53,049 nucleotides of DNA from Maricaulis sp. (GTDB lineage: Bacteria; Pseudomonadota; Alphaproteobacteria; Caulobacterales; Maricaulaceae). Both the position numbers and the translations under genes were made by a program. The DNA lies in the NCBI RefSeq assembly GCF_030149425.1, contig NZ_JASBRQ010000059.1, positions 1 through 53,049 on the forward strand. Reading direction: 5' to 3'. The notes under the pieces were generated by a model. It had not been told where the DNA came from and searched no databases. It was given only the letters and a program-made list of their open reading frames with translations. Every line of letters starts with the position of its first letter. Position 1 is the first letter of the stretch. Below, one piece after another: positions 36,393 through 44,648 of this stretch.

Positions 36393-36875
36393 ATGCGCGA
36401 CAGCAACATCATGGATACCCATCCGCTGAGCGGAGCCTTCCTTTCAAACAAGCTGTTACGGCTGGTCGAAACCATCGCTGACCAGGGCGAGGTCCTGCTG
36501 GCCTCGGCCCAGATCGCCATCCCGCCGCGCGCCATATCCACCGTGCTGATGATCGGCGAGGTCGAGAATGTGACAGCCGCCGACATCGCCAACGGCCTCG
36601 ACCAACCCCACCAGCTCGCCACCCAGCGCGTCGACCTCCTGATCAAGCTCGGCCTGATCTCCAAACACCCCCACCCCACCGACAGCCGCCGCAAAGTGCT
36701 CGAGCTGACGCCGGAGGGACAGGCGCAATTCACGCTGATGATGAAGATGCTGGCCCAAATCCGCGACGCAATGGACGCGCTTTACGAGGAGCTGGGCGTG
36801 GATCTGGCAAGCGTCGCGGTGAAGGCGGTGAAGGCGCTCAAGGCGCGACCGCTGGTGGAGCGGGTTGAGGGGTAA
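36393..36875 (+). CDS. MarR family transcriptional regulator
   Basis: 160 residues with an all-helical dimer interface and a winged HTH (about 50-115: ISTVLMIGEVENVTAADIANGLDQPHQLATQRVDLLIKLGLI, then the wing HPTDSRRKVLELT). DSRRK-xxx-LT is the family wing signature. ATG 36393 and ATG 36411 are both possible; neither has a good ribosome site. It is divergent from the CPBP protease gene across a large palindrome, so autoregulation and control of the protease are likely. It is the last core-type gene before the low-GC island. Confidence 0.9.
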   Translation: MRDSNIMDTHPLSGAFLSNKLLRLVETIADQGEVLLASAQIAIPPRAISTVLMIGEVENVTAADIANGLDQPHQLATQRVDLLIKLGLISKHPHPTDSRRKVLELTPEGQAQFTLMMKMLAQIRDAMDALYEELGVDLASVAVKAVKALKARPLVERVEG

Positions 36876-36978
36876 GGGGCGCGCTGGGAAGGGTGTTGGG
36901 TGTGTTTTCTCATCTCAAAAAAACGACCCCTGATTGCAATTTCGACCAATAAAGATAATCTCGCTTACTCGGCTTTTT
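36876..36978. other. Left junction of the accessory island
   Basis: Composition changes from GC-rich to AT-rich within about 80 bp, with an A7 tract at 36918-36924. A possible promoter TGATTG (36931-36936) -17 bp- GATAAT (36954-36959) would serve the ATPase operon. I see no copy of the tRNA-Ile 3' end here and no integrase or IS fragment. Confidence 0.4.
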
Positions 36979-39021
36979 ATGGCCGCCGAGGGGAGTGAAT
37001 TTGGGGGCGACGTGATTAGTTTTCCGACCGTTGAAGCCATCTCGGTGGGCGGCTATGGGCTCTACCCGGGTACAGAGGCAGCCACAGGCCTTTCGCTCGA
37101 CCTACAGCCTGGCGCTAATCTGATCTTGGGTGTGAACGGCCTAGGAAAAAGCACCCTTCTTCTTATGCTGAGGCATATGATCACGGGCCCATTCGCGGTA
37201 CGTGAACCGGGGAAGCTCGGCGAGGCGCGAAAAGCTCTCATTGCATCCAATAAATCTGTCTTTTCGGCTCGTACCGCTGACCGAGCGAAATCAGCCACCG
37301 CCACTGCCAGATTACGGATTGGCGATAGCGTTCTAGAAGTCGAGCGGCGGCTTTCTGACCTGCGCCTCATAAGTTGCCGCGACCTAGAGACATGCGAAGA
37401 ATTCGACGACGAACAAACCTACCAAATCTACCTGTGCCAAAAGTCGAACTTCGCCGACTTTGCCGACATCGTCCGAGTGATCGACTACCTTTGCTTTTTT
37501 CTTGAGTCTCGGAAGACTCTGGTTTGGAACCTCCGAGCGCAATATGAAATCCTCAGAGCAATCCTATTGGATGGCAAAACAAACCGGAAACTCAAGGAGC
37601 TCGAGGCATCAATAATCTCGAGCGACAGCTCTGAACGGAATATTCGCAGCGTACTAAAAACTATTCGCGACAAGCACGTTAAAACCGTGTCGCAATTCGA
37701 CAACGCAGACGTAGTTAGGAGCGAAATAGCCGAGCTCAAAATTGAAAAGGAGAAGACCGAGGCTGAGCTGGAGAGTATCGATGCTGATTACGAAAAGGCT
37801 GAATCAGCGCACCGATCCGCTCAGACTCAATTGGAAACGTCGGATACAGAATTAGATGCGTCGGAAACCGCGTTCGAGGCGGCAAAGTACGAGGTTATGC
37901 GGCACGCATTCGCCGGGCTGCCAGCTTCCGAAGCCTACGTGTTTTTGAAGCTGGCAACTTCACAACACTGTTCAGCCTGCGGAAATGACGCGAAATCCAG
38001 CGCGGTCGAATTGAATGCTCGCATCATCGAGGGCAGGTGCCCAGTGTGTGGCGAAGAGCATAACCGAGATCCGGAAATCCGCGACATTTCGGAAGCTTCG
38101 CATGCTGATCTCTTAGACAAGTACAGCCAACTTGAACAGGCTCGAGAGCTCCGAGGCAGCTTTGAATCAGCTTTGGAGATCACAGGAGACAGGGTTCGTT
38201 CTATTTCTCGGACCAGGTCCGAACTACAACTTAAAACCCGCAAAATTATCGATAAAATACATGAACTTGAACGCGAATTGCCGCCCGAAGAACAAAGCGC
38301 GTTGCGCGAGCAAAAAGAGCGCATCGAGCTGCTAGAGACTAGCCGTCGCGATTTTATTGCCAAGCGTGAACAAGCCGAAGCGGAGTTCAGAGAGACGTTC
38401 GATTTATTCAAGCAAAGAACGCTAGAGGTTCGCAAAACCATTGAAGACCGCTTCGCCTACTGGGCATCGATATACTTCGTTGAAGAAGTGCGCCTCGCCT
38501 ATACGCCACGCGAAGAGGCCCTTGGGCAAGGATCAGGGGTTAGTAGGTTTCATTTTCCAGCATTCGAAATTGAAATGGTTGGAACAGCATCCACCGGGGA
38601 TTTCATCCGCCGAGAAGACTCCGAGGTCTCGTTATCGCAACGTGATTATTTGGACCTTGCCTTCCGAATGGCATTGCTAGAGGCCGCGCAAATCTCAACC
38701 GCCAATCTAGTAGTAGACTCGCCCGAAGGGGCTGTAGACGCAGTCTTCGCCGGCAGAGCAGGCAACCTCTTCAGTGCCTTTGCAAATAACGCCTACGGCC
38801 GGGATTCTAATTTTCGACCGACGCTTATCGCCGCGTGCAATGTCGTAGATGGAGACTTCGTTCCCAATCTGTTCCACGGCCTTTCTAAAGCAGCCCGATA
38901 CTCTCGCCTTCTAGACCTAACTCAGATCGCCGCCCCTACGCAGGCGCTTACTTCTCTCCGCGAGGAATATGAGGGCAAAATCCGCGAAGCAATGAGCTCA
39001 GCGACTGATGGGTCGACATGA
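36979..39021 (+). CDS. SMC/Rad50-like ABC ATPase with zinc element in the coiled coil (defence component A)
   Basis: 680 residues. Walker A is GVNGLGKST (51-59, Lys57). A long coiled coil (about 190-500) is interrupted near its apex by two CxxC pairs, C331/C334 (CSAC) and C354/C357 (CPVC), a zinc-ribbon-like element at the place of the Rad50 hook. The C-terminal half-domain has a degenerate ABC signature LSQRD (552-556) and Walker B LVVDSPE (D580, E583). The DSPE and short C-terminal lobe resemble the ATPases of ABC-three-component (ABC-3C)/Lamassu defence. ATG 36979 is used; an in-frame GTG at 37012 after GGGGG is possible. ATGA overlap with the next gene. Codon use is clearly less GC-rich than in the flanks. 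Confidence 0.85.
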   Translation: MAAEGSEFGGDVISFPTVEAISVGGYGLYPGTEAATGLSLDLQPGANLILGVNGLGKSTLLLMLRHMITGPFAVREPGKLGEARKALIASNKSVFSARTADRAKSATATARLRIGDSVLEVERRLSDLRLISCRDLETCEEFDDEQTYQIYLCQKSNFADFADIVRVIDYLCFFLESRKTLVWNLRAQYEILRAILLDGKTNRKLKELEASIISSDSSERNIRSVLKTIRDKHVKTVSQFDNADVVRSEIAELKIEKEKTEAELESIDADYEKAESAHRSAQTQLETSDTELDASETAFEAAKYEVMRHAFAGLPASEAYVFLKLATSQHCSACGNDAKSSAVELNARIIEGRCPVCGEEHNRDPEIRDISEASHADLLDKYSQLEQARELRGSFESALEITGDRVRSISRTRSELQLKTRKIIDKIHELERELPPEEQSALREQKERIELLETSRRDFIAKREQAEAEFRETFDLFKQRTLEVRKTIEDRFAYWASIYFVEEVRLAYTPREEALGQGSGVSRFHFPAFEIEMVGTASTGDFIRREDSEVSLSQRDYLDLAFRMALLEAAQISTANLVVDSPEGAVDAVFAGRAGNLFSAFANNAYGRDSNFRPTLIAACNVVDGDFVPNLFHGLSKAARYSRLLDLTQIAAPTQALTSLREEYEGKIREAMSSATDGST

Positions 39022-39686
39022 CTTCCACCAAACCCAGTCCAACTCAACAAAGCAGTCGCTCTCCACTACTTGCACGCGCTCAACTCATGCAGATTTTGAG
39101 AGCATGTGAAGACGCGGGATTGTACCCGACGCCAGTCGAGACAATCCACGCCGTAGCGTTCCTCGCTAGCTTTTTAAGCCCTCTTTGGGGCGTCACCCCG
39201 CTAGCTAGTCACGTCCTAAAATCTGACGACGGCCCCTACTACCCCTCGCTACAGCGTCAGCTCGATCACCTGGTCGGGCAAAGATTGGTCGACGTAGATG
39301 AAATTCGGTATCGAGAGCTTGAACTGGGCGGAGCCAGGATAGCCGCCGAATTCTCATTGAACTCGAAGAACGCACCAGCTGTCCTCAAGCTTATTGATCG
39401 AATTCCGGGAGAGCTTGAAGTAGCTCGCTTGTTCTTCGAGATCGCAGTGAACTTACAAGACGTGGAAGCCCAGCAGAGCGATGACGTCGCACGAATGGAC
39501 GCCTCTTACTCAGACCCGGAGATTGCACGCAACAGAATAGTAGCATTCAACAGAGCTGCAATTAAGTCCAACAAAACGGTTGAGAGCGCTCGAAAGTTTG
39601 AATGGTGGGATGAGTCCTACCGGTTAGATCCTCCAGCTCAGCTGGAAATGTATATGCAGCTGCTTAAGGCTCGCGCGCATGGCTGA
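39018..39686 (+). CDS. ABC-3C-type middle component with winged-helix-like region (defence component B)
   Basis: 222 residues, soluble, no known catalytic motif. The segment around residues 70-100 (DGPYYPSLQRQLDHLVGQRLVDV) has the GPY...L..L...GLV pattern typical of winged-helix middle components in ABC-3C and related conflict systems; the rest is helical. It overlaps the ATPase gene by ATGA and the nuclease gene by 8 bp, so the three proteins are probably made in fixed ratio as a complex. In known three-component systems this subunit links the ATPase to the effector (family knowledge applied by analogy). Family assignment is by pattern only. Confidence 0.6.
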   Translation: MTSTKPSPTQQSSRSPLLARAQLMQILRACEDAGLYPTPVETIHAVAFLASFLSPLWGVTPLASHVLKSDDGPYYPSLQRQLDHLVGQRLVDVDEIRYRELELGGARIAAEFSLNSKNAPAVLKLIDRIPGELEVARLFFEIAVNLQDVEAQQSDDVARMDASYSDPEIARNRIVAFNRAAIKSNKTVESARKFEWWDESYRLDPPAQLEMYMQLLKARAHG

Positions 39687-40785
39687 GTTTACTGAGGGCG
39701 TTCCCAGCGACGACGAGGTCCAAACTATTTTGGCTGAGCGGAAGCGTCCACCAACGTCGGCCGGCACCTCTCCAATGACGAGATTTATGAGGGCCGCCGC
39801 CAAGTTAGTTCATGACCGGCATGCTAGCGGCAATACAAAAGGGCACTCGGTAATAATTCTTTCCAGTACCCCGACTGAAACTCTCATGGAATTCGACGGG
39901 GCAGCCAATGCGATACAAACCGCAACGTTTAAGTCGGGATCCAGCGAGATGGATGATCATATTTGGATCGTAAATCCGAGTTTGCTGCGAGCTACGGGCT
40001 GCGCCATGGGAACACCTTTCTCGGAGATGATCGGGCGCATTGAAGCATCAAACCTTGGCGGGTTACCTACTATCATTGTGGAGTGGACATCCGCACGCCC
40101 ATTCATGGGCGCATACCCGACGGGTATGAGAAATCCGGATGACTCCGTTGAAGTGAAGTTCGCCGACGAACCAATTACCTCTGACGAGGTCCAAGAGACA
40201 TTGAATCAACTGCATTCGCGGGCCCTTGAAACCCCCTTCCTTCTGAACCAGGGAAACCAAGAAAGCCCATGGAATGACGCAGGAAAGGCCATTCCCAAGT
40301 CTCAAGCGGAGATTCTTGTACACTGGCGGGTGCACGACTGCTTAGCGCAAAAATTTGCTCACGACAGGTTCGATGTTCGTTCAGAAGCCGATACAGCCAA
40401 AGGTCGATTGGACTTGCAGCTTTGCCGATGGTTCGACGGAGGACCAGGATTCAATGAGGCATTAACGTGTGACGGCGTACTAGAGCTCAAAGTACTCCGA
40501 TCGAAGACGTCCGGAGGCAACCCGGTTAGCGACAATGACAATGAAAAGAACGTTGCTAAAGGACTGATCCAAGCCCATCAGTACCGCAGCGAGAAAAAAG
40601 CGGACTGGGTGGCGCTTTGTTGCTACGACATGCGAGCGACGCAAGTGGCAAACCCTAATTGTTTAGACAAGTTTGCGACCCAAGCCGCAGCGGATGAAAC
40701 AGCGATTTGGTATTGGCCGCTTCGGCAGAACGCCGAAGCGGCACGCGACCAAGCGTACGCTATAGCCCAGAACGCTGGAGCTTGA
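39679..40785 (+). CDS. PD-(D/E)xK nuclease-domain effector (defence component C)
   Basis: 368 residues. The C-terminal half (about 210-350) reads as a restriction-endonuclease fold: E236 in an early helix/strand, GRLDL with D245, VLELKV with E269 and K271, then Q298/Y302 in LIQAHQY, and a final strand WVALCCYDM. This is the D...ExK...Q order of PD-(D/E)xK enzymes. The N-terminal half (about 30-200) has an alternating strand/helix pattern (VIILSST, IWIVNP, TIIVEW) and is unrecognised; it may be a sensor or docking module. It overlaps component B by 8 bp. Its last 26 bp overlap the 3' end of the convergent methyltransferase gene. Likely the DNA-cleaving effector of the system. Confidence 0.72.
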   Translation: MAEFTEGVPSDDEVQTILAERKRPPTSAGTSPMTRFMRAAAKLVHDRHASGNTKGHSVIILSSTPTETLMEFDGAANAIQTATFKSGSSEMDDHIWIVNPSLLRATGCAMGTPFSEMIGRIEASNLGGLPTIIVEWTSARPFMGAYPTGMRNPDDSVEVKFADEPITSDEVQETLNQLHSRALETPFLLNQGNQESPWNDAGKAIPKSQAEILVHWRVHDCLAQKFAHDRFDVRSEADTAKGRLDLQLCRWFDGGPGFNEALTCDGVLELKVLRSKTSGGNPVSDNDNEKNVAKGLIQAHQYRSEKKADWVALCCYDMRATQVANPNCLDKFATQAAADETAIWYWPLRQNAEAARDQAYAIAQNAGA

Positions 40786-42091
40786 TCAACGTCTCAGGAA
40801 GTTCAGCACGTCCACCTTGTTGAGGCGAAGCTCGCATTGCTCGGACTTTCTCGGTACCCAATACTTCGAAAGAAAGTTGAGGGGCTATCTCACACAACAC
40901 ACGAGCCACCGGAACATGAACTCCAGCATACTGACTGTCGCCGACGGTCATGTAAACTCGCCCGTTTTCTGCAAGTGCGCTGTGTAATCGCAAAAGTACA
41001 GATTCCATATCGGCGAAATAGGACCCGACCATTTGTGGGATACCTTTGTTCCAGAGCTTCGACTGCACTTCATTCAATTCAATCAAACAACCCTCTAGCG
41101 CCTTCGAGAATGCCTGAGGATTAGCGGTCGGTCGTTTAAGTTGAACATGGCTTCGCAACGTCCCCATTCGCAAATTACGATTGTCGTCTGAGCTCTTTAG
41201 ATAACCACCCACCCAGAGCTCTACATTGTAAACATCTGTATAATCAAATGAATTAGGATACGGCGGAGAGAAAACCGACAGGTCAATTGGTTCTTCCGCA
41301 GGGATCTTCGCTTCAAGACAACTACCTCGCGTCAATGAGTAGCGGGTCTCGGCTCGATCAGCGAATGTATAGATGTCTTCAATTGCTATATTGACTGCCT
41401 TGACGAAACATCTATCCACTTGCTCGGCGCTTATATCGAGCGCTTGCCAGTTTCTACGATATCGGCGTCCCTTTCCGCTTACGACCACGTTGCTCACGTC
41501 GACGGCTATCGACGAAAGAAGTACACGAAAGAGACGTCGCACTCGCAGAGAAGATATGGACTCGATCGCGTTTCGGAACGCGACGAGCCTAGCGGCGACC
41601 CCGACGGAAAAAATAAACTTCCCATTAGTACCGGGCTCAACGAATGATGCCGGCGCACCTTCAAAACAGGCACTCTCTGAGCCGCCGCGGCTGTCGGCGC
41701 TTAACGACTCGAGCACCTGCGCCAATCCGGTAATGATTTCACCTTCTTCGTAGGTCGCAAGTTTGGCTTCGATCAGATCTGAGAGATATGGGTTAACTTC
41801 GACTGAATACGGCTTGATGCCCCAGAACTGACAGGTTAGCGCCGTCGTTCCAGACCCGCCGAACGGATCGAAACAAGATTGGATCGGACATCCCCAATCT
41901 GATTCCGTCTCTTGGATCGCGTCGACAACCAGCTCCGGCGAAAAAGCCTCTTTGAACCGGCGCCATCGTTGAAACGGAAGCTCAGCCACTCCCACGCTGG
42001 CAGACTTTACATCTGCCGAGAGTGCCCCCATCCAATCCCGAAAACTGGATCCCGCAGTGGTGGATTTTGGAGCAATCTTGGCGTGGCGCAT
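40760..42091 (-). CDS. SPPY-type DNA methyltransferase (probable N4-cytosine or N6-adenine)
   Basis: 443 residues from ATG 42091; a GTG at 42139 would add 16. SAM-binding motif I is FDPFGGSGTT (about 74-83), followed by VEVNPYLSDLIEAKL as motif II. Catalytic motif IV is SPPYPNSFDYTDVYN (about 275-289); SPPY is most frequent in m4C enzymes. Late motifs GRVYMTVGD and PVARVL follow. Motif I precedes motif IV. The roughly 190-residue insertion between them is likely the target recognition region. It converges with and overlaps the nuclease gene by 26 bp, and is separated from tRNA-Ile by 220 bp. It may protect self DNA from the neighbouring nuclease complex; an orphan methylase is the alternative. 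Confidence 0.83.
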   Translation of the reverse strand: MRHAKIAPKSTTAGSSFRDWMGALSADVKSASVGVAELPFQRWRRFKEAFSPELVVDAIQETESDWGCPIQSCFDPFGGSGTTALTCQFWGIKPYSVEVNPYLSDLIEAKLATYEEGEIITGLAQVLESLSADSRGGSESACFEGAPASFVEPGTNGKFIFSVGVAARLVAFRNAIESISSLRVRRLFRVLLSSIAVDVSNVVVSGKGRRYRRNWQALDISAEQVDRCFVKAVNIAIEDIYTFADRAETRYSLTRGSCLEAKIPAEEPIDLSVFSPPYPNSFDYTDVYNVELWVGGYLKSSDDNRNLRMGTLRSHVQLKRPTANPQAFSKALEGCLIELNEVQSKLWNKGIPQMVGSYFADMESVLLRLHSALAENGRVYMTVGDSQYAGVHVPVARVLCEIAPQLSFEVLGTEKVRAMRASPQQGGRAELPETLIKLQRSGL

Positions 42092-42163
42092 TCGTAATCC
42101 GTATATGAAGAAATTCGACCCGGAGACGTTATTCCCCACGCTTCAATCAAACGTTAACAATTA

Positions 42164-42177
42164 AGCTTCGGCAAGCT
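42164..42177. repeat. Small hairpin at the right end of the island
   Basis: AGCTT-CGGC-AAGCT followed by ACCCCCCCC. It lies between the methyltransferase start and the tRNA gene, and no terminator-like U-run follows. The decamer CCCATTGAAA occurs at 42184 and again at 42299, adjacent to the tRNA 3' end; too short to be called an att repeat. Confidence 0.3.
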
Positions 42178-42312
42178 ACCCCCCCCATTGAAACACCATT
42201 GCGAAACGGAATCGAACTGAATAGCGAGCGAAGGTTTATTGGAACCTCAGCTGGACCTGGAGATGCAACGACCGGGCTCGATCAAGGTAGCCCCTCAACC
42301 CATTGAAATGCA

Positions 42313-42389
42313 TGGTGGGCCCGGAGGGACTCGAACCCCCAACCAAGCGGTTATGAGCCGCCGGCTCTAACCAATTGAGCTACAGGCCC
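42313..42389 (-). tRNA. tRNA-Ile2 (anticodon CAU, read as k2CAU)
   Basis: 77 nt including encoded CCA. The acceptor stem GGGCCTG/CGGGCCC pairs fully with one G-U. The D arm is TAGCTCAATTGGTTAGAGC, the anticodon stem-loop GCGG-CTCATAA-CCGC, and the T arm is GGGGGTTCGAGTCCCTC. Anticodon is CAT. The bases GCTCATAA..CGCTTGGT match the lysidine-modified isoleucine tRNA (E. coli ileX) rather than initiator or elongator Met. The accessory island lies directly beyond its 3' end, a classical integration position. Confidence 0.93.
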
Positions 42390-42604
42390 GCTCGCATGGA
42401 AGAAGGCACAGGACTAGCCTCCTTTGGCGCCAAGGCCAAGGCGGGCGCGCAGGGGGAAATGCGACGGCTTGGCGGCCTGGCTGTTCATGTCCGGTGCAGG
42501 CCGGCCGTGCGACCTGTGGGCGCATCGGGCCGGTTTGCGCATGACGCAGGCGGGTCTGGTGTCTAGTGTGAGCCGATAACCGGCTTAAGCCTTGGAGAAG
42601 ATGG

Positions 42605-43327
42605 ATGATCCGCACGCTGCTGGCCTCGTCGGCCCTGGCCCTGATGGCCCTGCCCGCCTGTTCCGCCCAGACATTCACGGCGTCCCCGCCAGTGCCGCAG
42701 CTCTCGCTGTCGGCCCAGTCGCAGGCCGAGATCGCGCCGGAATTTGCCACCGTACGCTCGGGCACTGTCAGCCGCGGTGAAACGGCGGCCGAGGCGGTCG
42801 CCGCCAATGCGGCGCTGATGCAGCGCGTCTTTACCGCCCTGCGCCGCGCCGGGGTGGCGAGCGAAGATATGCAGACGGCGCAGCTCTCGGTCAGCCCGGT
42901 CTATTCCGACCGCCGCGTGCCCGGCACCTATATCAATGAGATCGTCGGCTATGAGGCGCGCAACACCGTGATCGCCCGCATCAATGAGATCGATGCGGTT
43001 GGCGAGGTGATCGATGCCATGGTCTCGGCCGGCGCCAATAATATCCAGGGCGTCAGCTTCGGTGCCGATAATACCGATGAAGCGATGGATGCGGCCCGCC
43101 GTGACGCGGTGGCGCAATTGCTCGAGCGGGCCGAGCTTTATGCCGACGCCGCCGGGTTCGAGCTGTGCGGTATCCTGCGCATGAGCGAGGGCTTTTCCCA
43201 GCCGCGCCCGGTCGCCATGCCGGAAATGGCCATGGCCCGCATGGCCAGTGCCGATACACCGATTGCGGCCGGTCAGCTGACGCTGACGGCCTCGGTCAGC
43301 GCCGATTTCTGTATTCGCCAGGATTAG
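42605..43327 (+). CDS. SIMPL domain (YggE/DUF541) periplasmic protein
   Basis: 240 residues. Signal of lipoprotein type (LMALPACSAQ, Cys about 19), then one SIMPL domain: QAEIAPEFATVRSGTVSRGETAAEAVAANAALMQRVFTALRRAGV and the C-terminal LTLTASVSADFCI. Family members have been linked to stress tolerance, but the biochemical role is unknown. ATG 42605 gives the signal peptide; the ATG four bases earlier is in another frame. Convergent with panD with 20 bp between stops. Confidence 0.88.
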   Translation: MIRTLLASSALALMALPACSAQTFTASPPVPQLSLSAQSQAEIAPEFATVRSGTVSRGETAAEAVAANAALMQRVFTALRRAGVASEDMQTAQLSVSPVYSDRRVPGTYINEIVGYEARNTVIARINEIDAVGEVIDAMVSAGANNIQGVSFGADNTDEAMDAARRDAVAQLLERAELYADAAGFELCGILRMSEGFSQPRPVAMPEMAMARMASADTPIAAGQLTLTASVSADFCIRQD

Positions 43328-43347
43328 ACCGGATCGCCGGGGCTGGT

Positions 43348-43713
43348 TCAGCCCGCCTCGGAGGCGGCGACGACGGCGTTCTTCTCGTCGAGCAGGATGA
43401 CGGTCGGTTCCCACACCTTGGCCTCGGCCTCATCCATGCCGGCATAGGCCACGACGATGATGCGGTCACCCGGCTGGGCCAGGCGGGCCGCGGCGCCGTT
43501 AATGCCGAAGGTGCGGCTGCCGCGCGGCGCCTCGATGGCATAGGTGGTGAAACGCTCGCCATTATTGATGTTGAGCACATCGACCTGTTCATTCGGCAGG
43601 ATGCCGGCGGCCTCGAGCAGATCGGTGTCGATCGAGATCGAACCCTCATAATGCAGGTCCGCCTGGGTCACGACGGCCCGGTGCAGCTTTGCTTTCATCA
43701 TGGTGAGACGCAT
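43348..43713 (-). CDS. panD: Aspartate 1-decarboxylase (pyruvoyl enzyme)
   Basis: Makes beta-alanine from aspartate for pantothenate and CoA. The 121-residue proenzyme cleaves itself between Gly24 and Ser25 ([10 protein letters not shown]), Ser25 becoming the pyruvoyl group. With the start at 43713 the cleavage site falls exactly at 24/25 as in E. coli, and AGGAG lies 9 nt upstream; both support this start over 43737. [21 protein letters not shown] is the conserved core. No panC or panB is adjacent. Confidence 0.95.
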   Translation of the reverse strand: MRLTMMKAKLHRAVVTQADLHYEGSISIDTDLLEAAGILPNEQVDVLNINNGERFTTYAIEAPRGSRTFGINGAAARLAQPGDRIIVVAYAGMDEAEAKVWEPTVILLDEKNAVVAASEAG

Positions 43714-43917
43714 CGCGCTCAACTCCTGCCAACGCACTTGGTGCGCTGCACATACGGGCTCGCGTTTGAAATTTCAATGATGCGGCGCCGCGATCCCTGC
43801 GCCGGCGGGTGATGCTGCCGGCCGGCGGGCCGTCTGAACCGGTTCTGAGCTCGCCTCTCATCCTGCATTCATGCGGGCAGGGCAATCATGGGTTATCATG
43901 GGGTCAGGGAGGCGTTC

Positions 43918-44646
43918 ATGCGACATCAGCTCAATCTCACCACCATTATCGCGCTCGGCGTGATCGCGACCGGACCGGCGACGGTAGACGCCCAGGACCG
44001 CGCCGATCGCACACAGGACCTGCGCAGTATGCGCGCGGTCAACGCGCAGATTTCCAACCGGGTCAGCACGCTGGCAACGCTGCAACCGGCCCGGACGGCA
44101 ACACCGGACAATCCGCGCATCATGCCGATCGACTGGGATCAGGTGCGTGCCGATGTGCGGGCCCAGAACGCCCGCGATGCCAATTTCACCGCCACGGCCC
44201 GCCTGGTGCAACGCTTCCCGCAACCGCAAAATGATCAAGCCATACAGGCCAATTCGACCCGCCTGCCGGTGCTGATGCCGTCCCGGACCAGCCTCGGCCT
44301 GGCCGAGGAGCCGGTGGTGCTGCTCTTCCCGCAGGAGGACTTTTTCACCATCTCGATCACCGGGCCGGACATTCTGATCGAGGTCTTCGGCACCCGCCTC
44401 GCCCACGCCCGCGCCCCCGACCCCGTCACCCTGCGGCGATTGCGGACAAGCGATGGCGACGGGCTGCGCATCACCCGCACAGAATATGGCGCCGAGGCCA
44501 ACTTCAGCCGCTATGGCGCCGCTTATTCGGTGACGGTGGAGTGCGACAATCCGGAAACCGATCCACGCTGTACGCAAGCAGATTATGTCCGCGGCCTCGC
44601 CCTCAATCTGGGTATCGTCGCCGGCTCGCCGGATGAGGGAGAATAA
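43918..44646 (+). CDS. Secreted protein of unknown function, upstream of an M23 peptidase
   Basis: 242 residues with a signal peptide to about residue 25 (IALGVIATGPATVDAQ). The mature part has a helical N-terminal section (about 30-110, Gln/Arg/Ala-rich), followed by a beta-rich domain (EEPVVLLFPQEDFFTISITGPDILIEVFGTRL ...) with two Cys near the end (ECDNPETDPRC) that probably form a disulfide. GGGAGG 6 nt before ATG 43918 fixes the start. It ends 2 bp before the M23 peptidase gene, so the two are one operon, perhaps a substrate or partner of the peptidase. Family not recognised. Confidence 0.8.
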   Translation: MRHQLNLTTIIALGVIATGPATVDAQDRADRTQDLRSMRAVNAQISNRVSTLATLQPARTATPDNPRIMPIDWDQVRADVRAQNARDANFTATARLVQRFPQPQNDQAIQANSTRLPVLMPSRTSLGLAEEPVVLLFPQEDFFTISITGPDILIEVFGTRLAHARAPDPVTLRRLRTSDGDGLRITRTEYGAEANFSRYGAAYSVTVECDNPETDPRCTQADYVRGLALNLGIVAGSPDEGE

Positions 44647-44648
44647 TC

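Noticed and set aside
36918..36979. Possible tRNA remnant or integrase remnant at the left island border
   Set aside because: No sequence matching the tRNA-Ile 3' end and no recombinase motif found.
42184..42308. CCCATTGAAA decamer repeated at 42184 and 42299 as possible att site
   Set aside because: Both copies lie on the same side of the island and are too short; no matching copy at the left junction.
42367..42807. 146-codon minus-strand frame over the tRNA and the SIMPL gene
   Set aside because: Runs through a tRNA gene and a recognised lipoprotein start; shadow.
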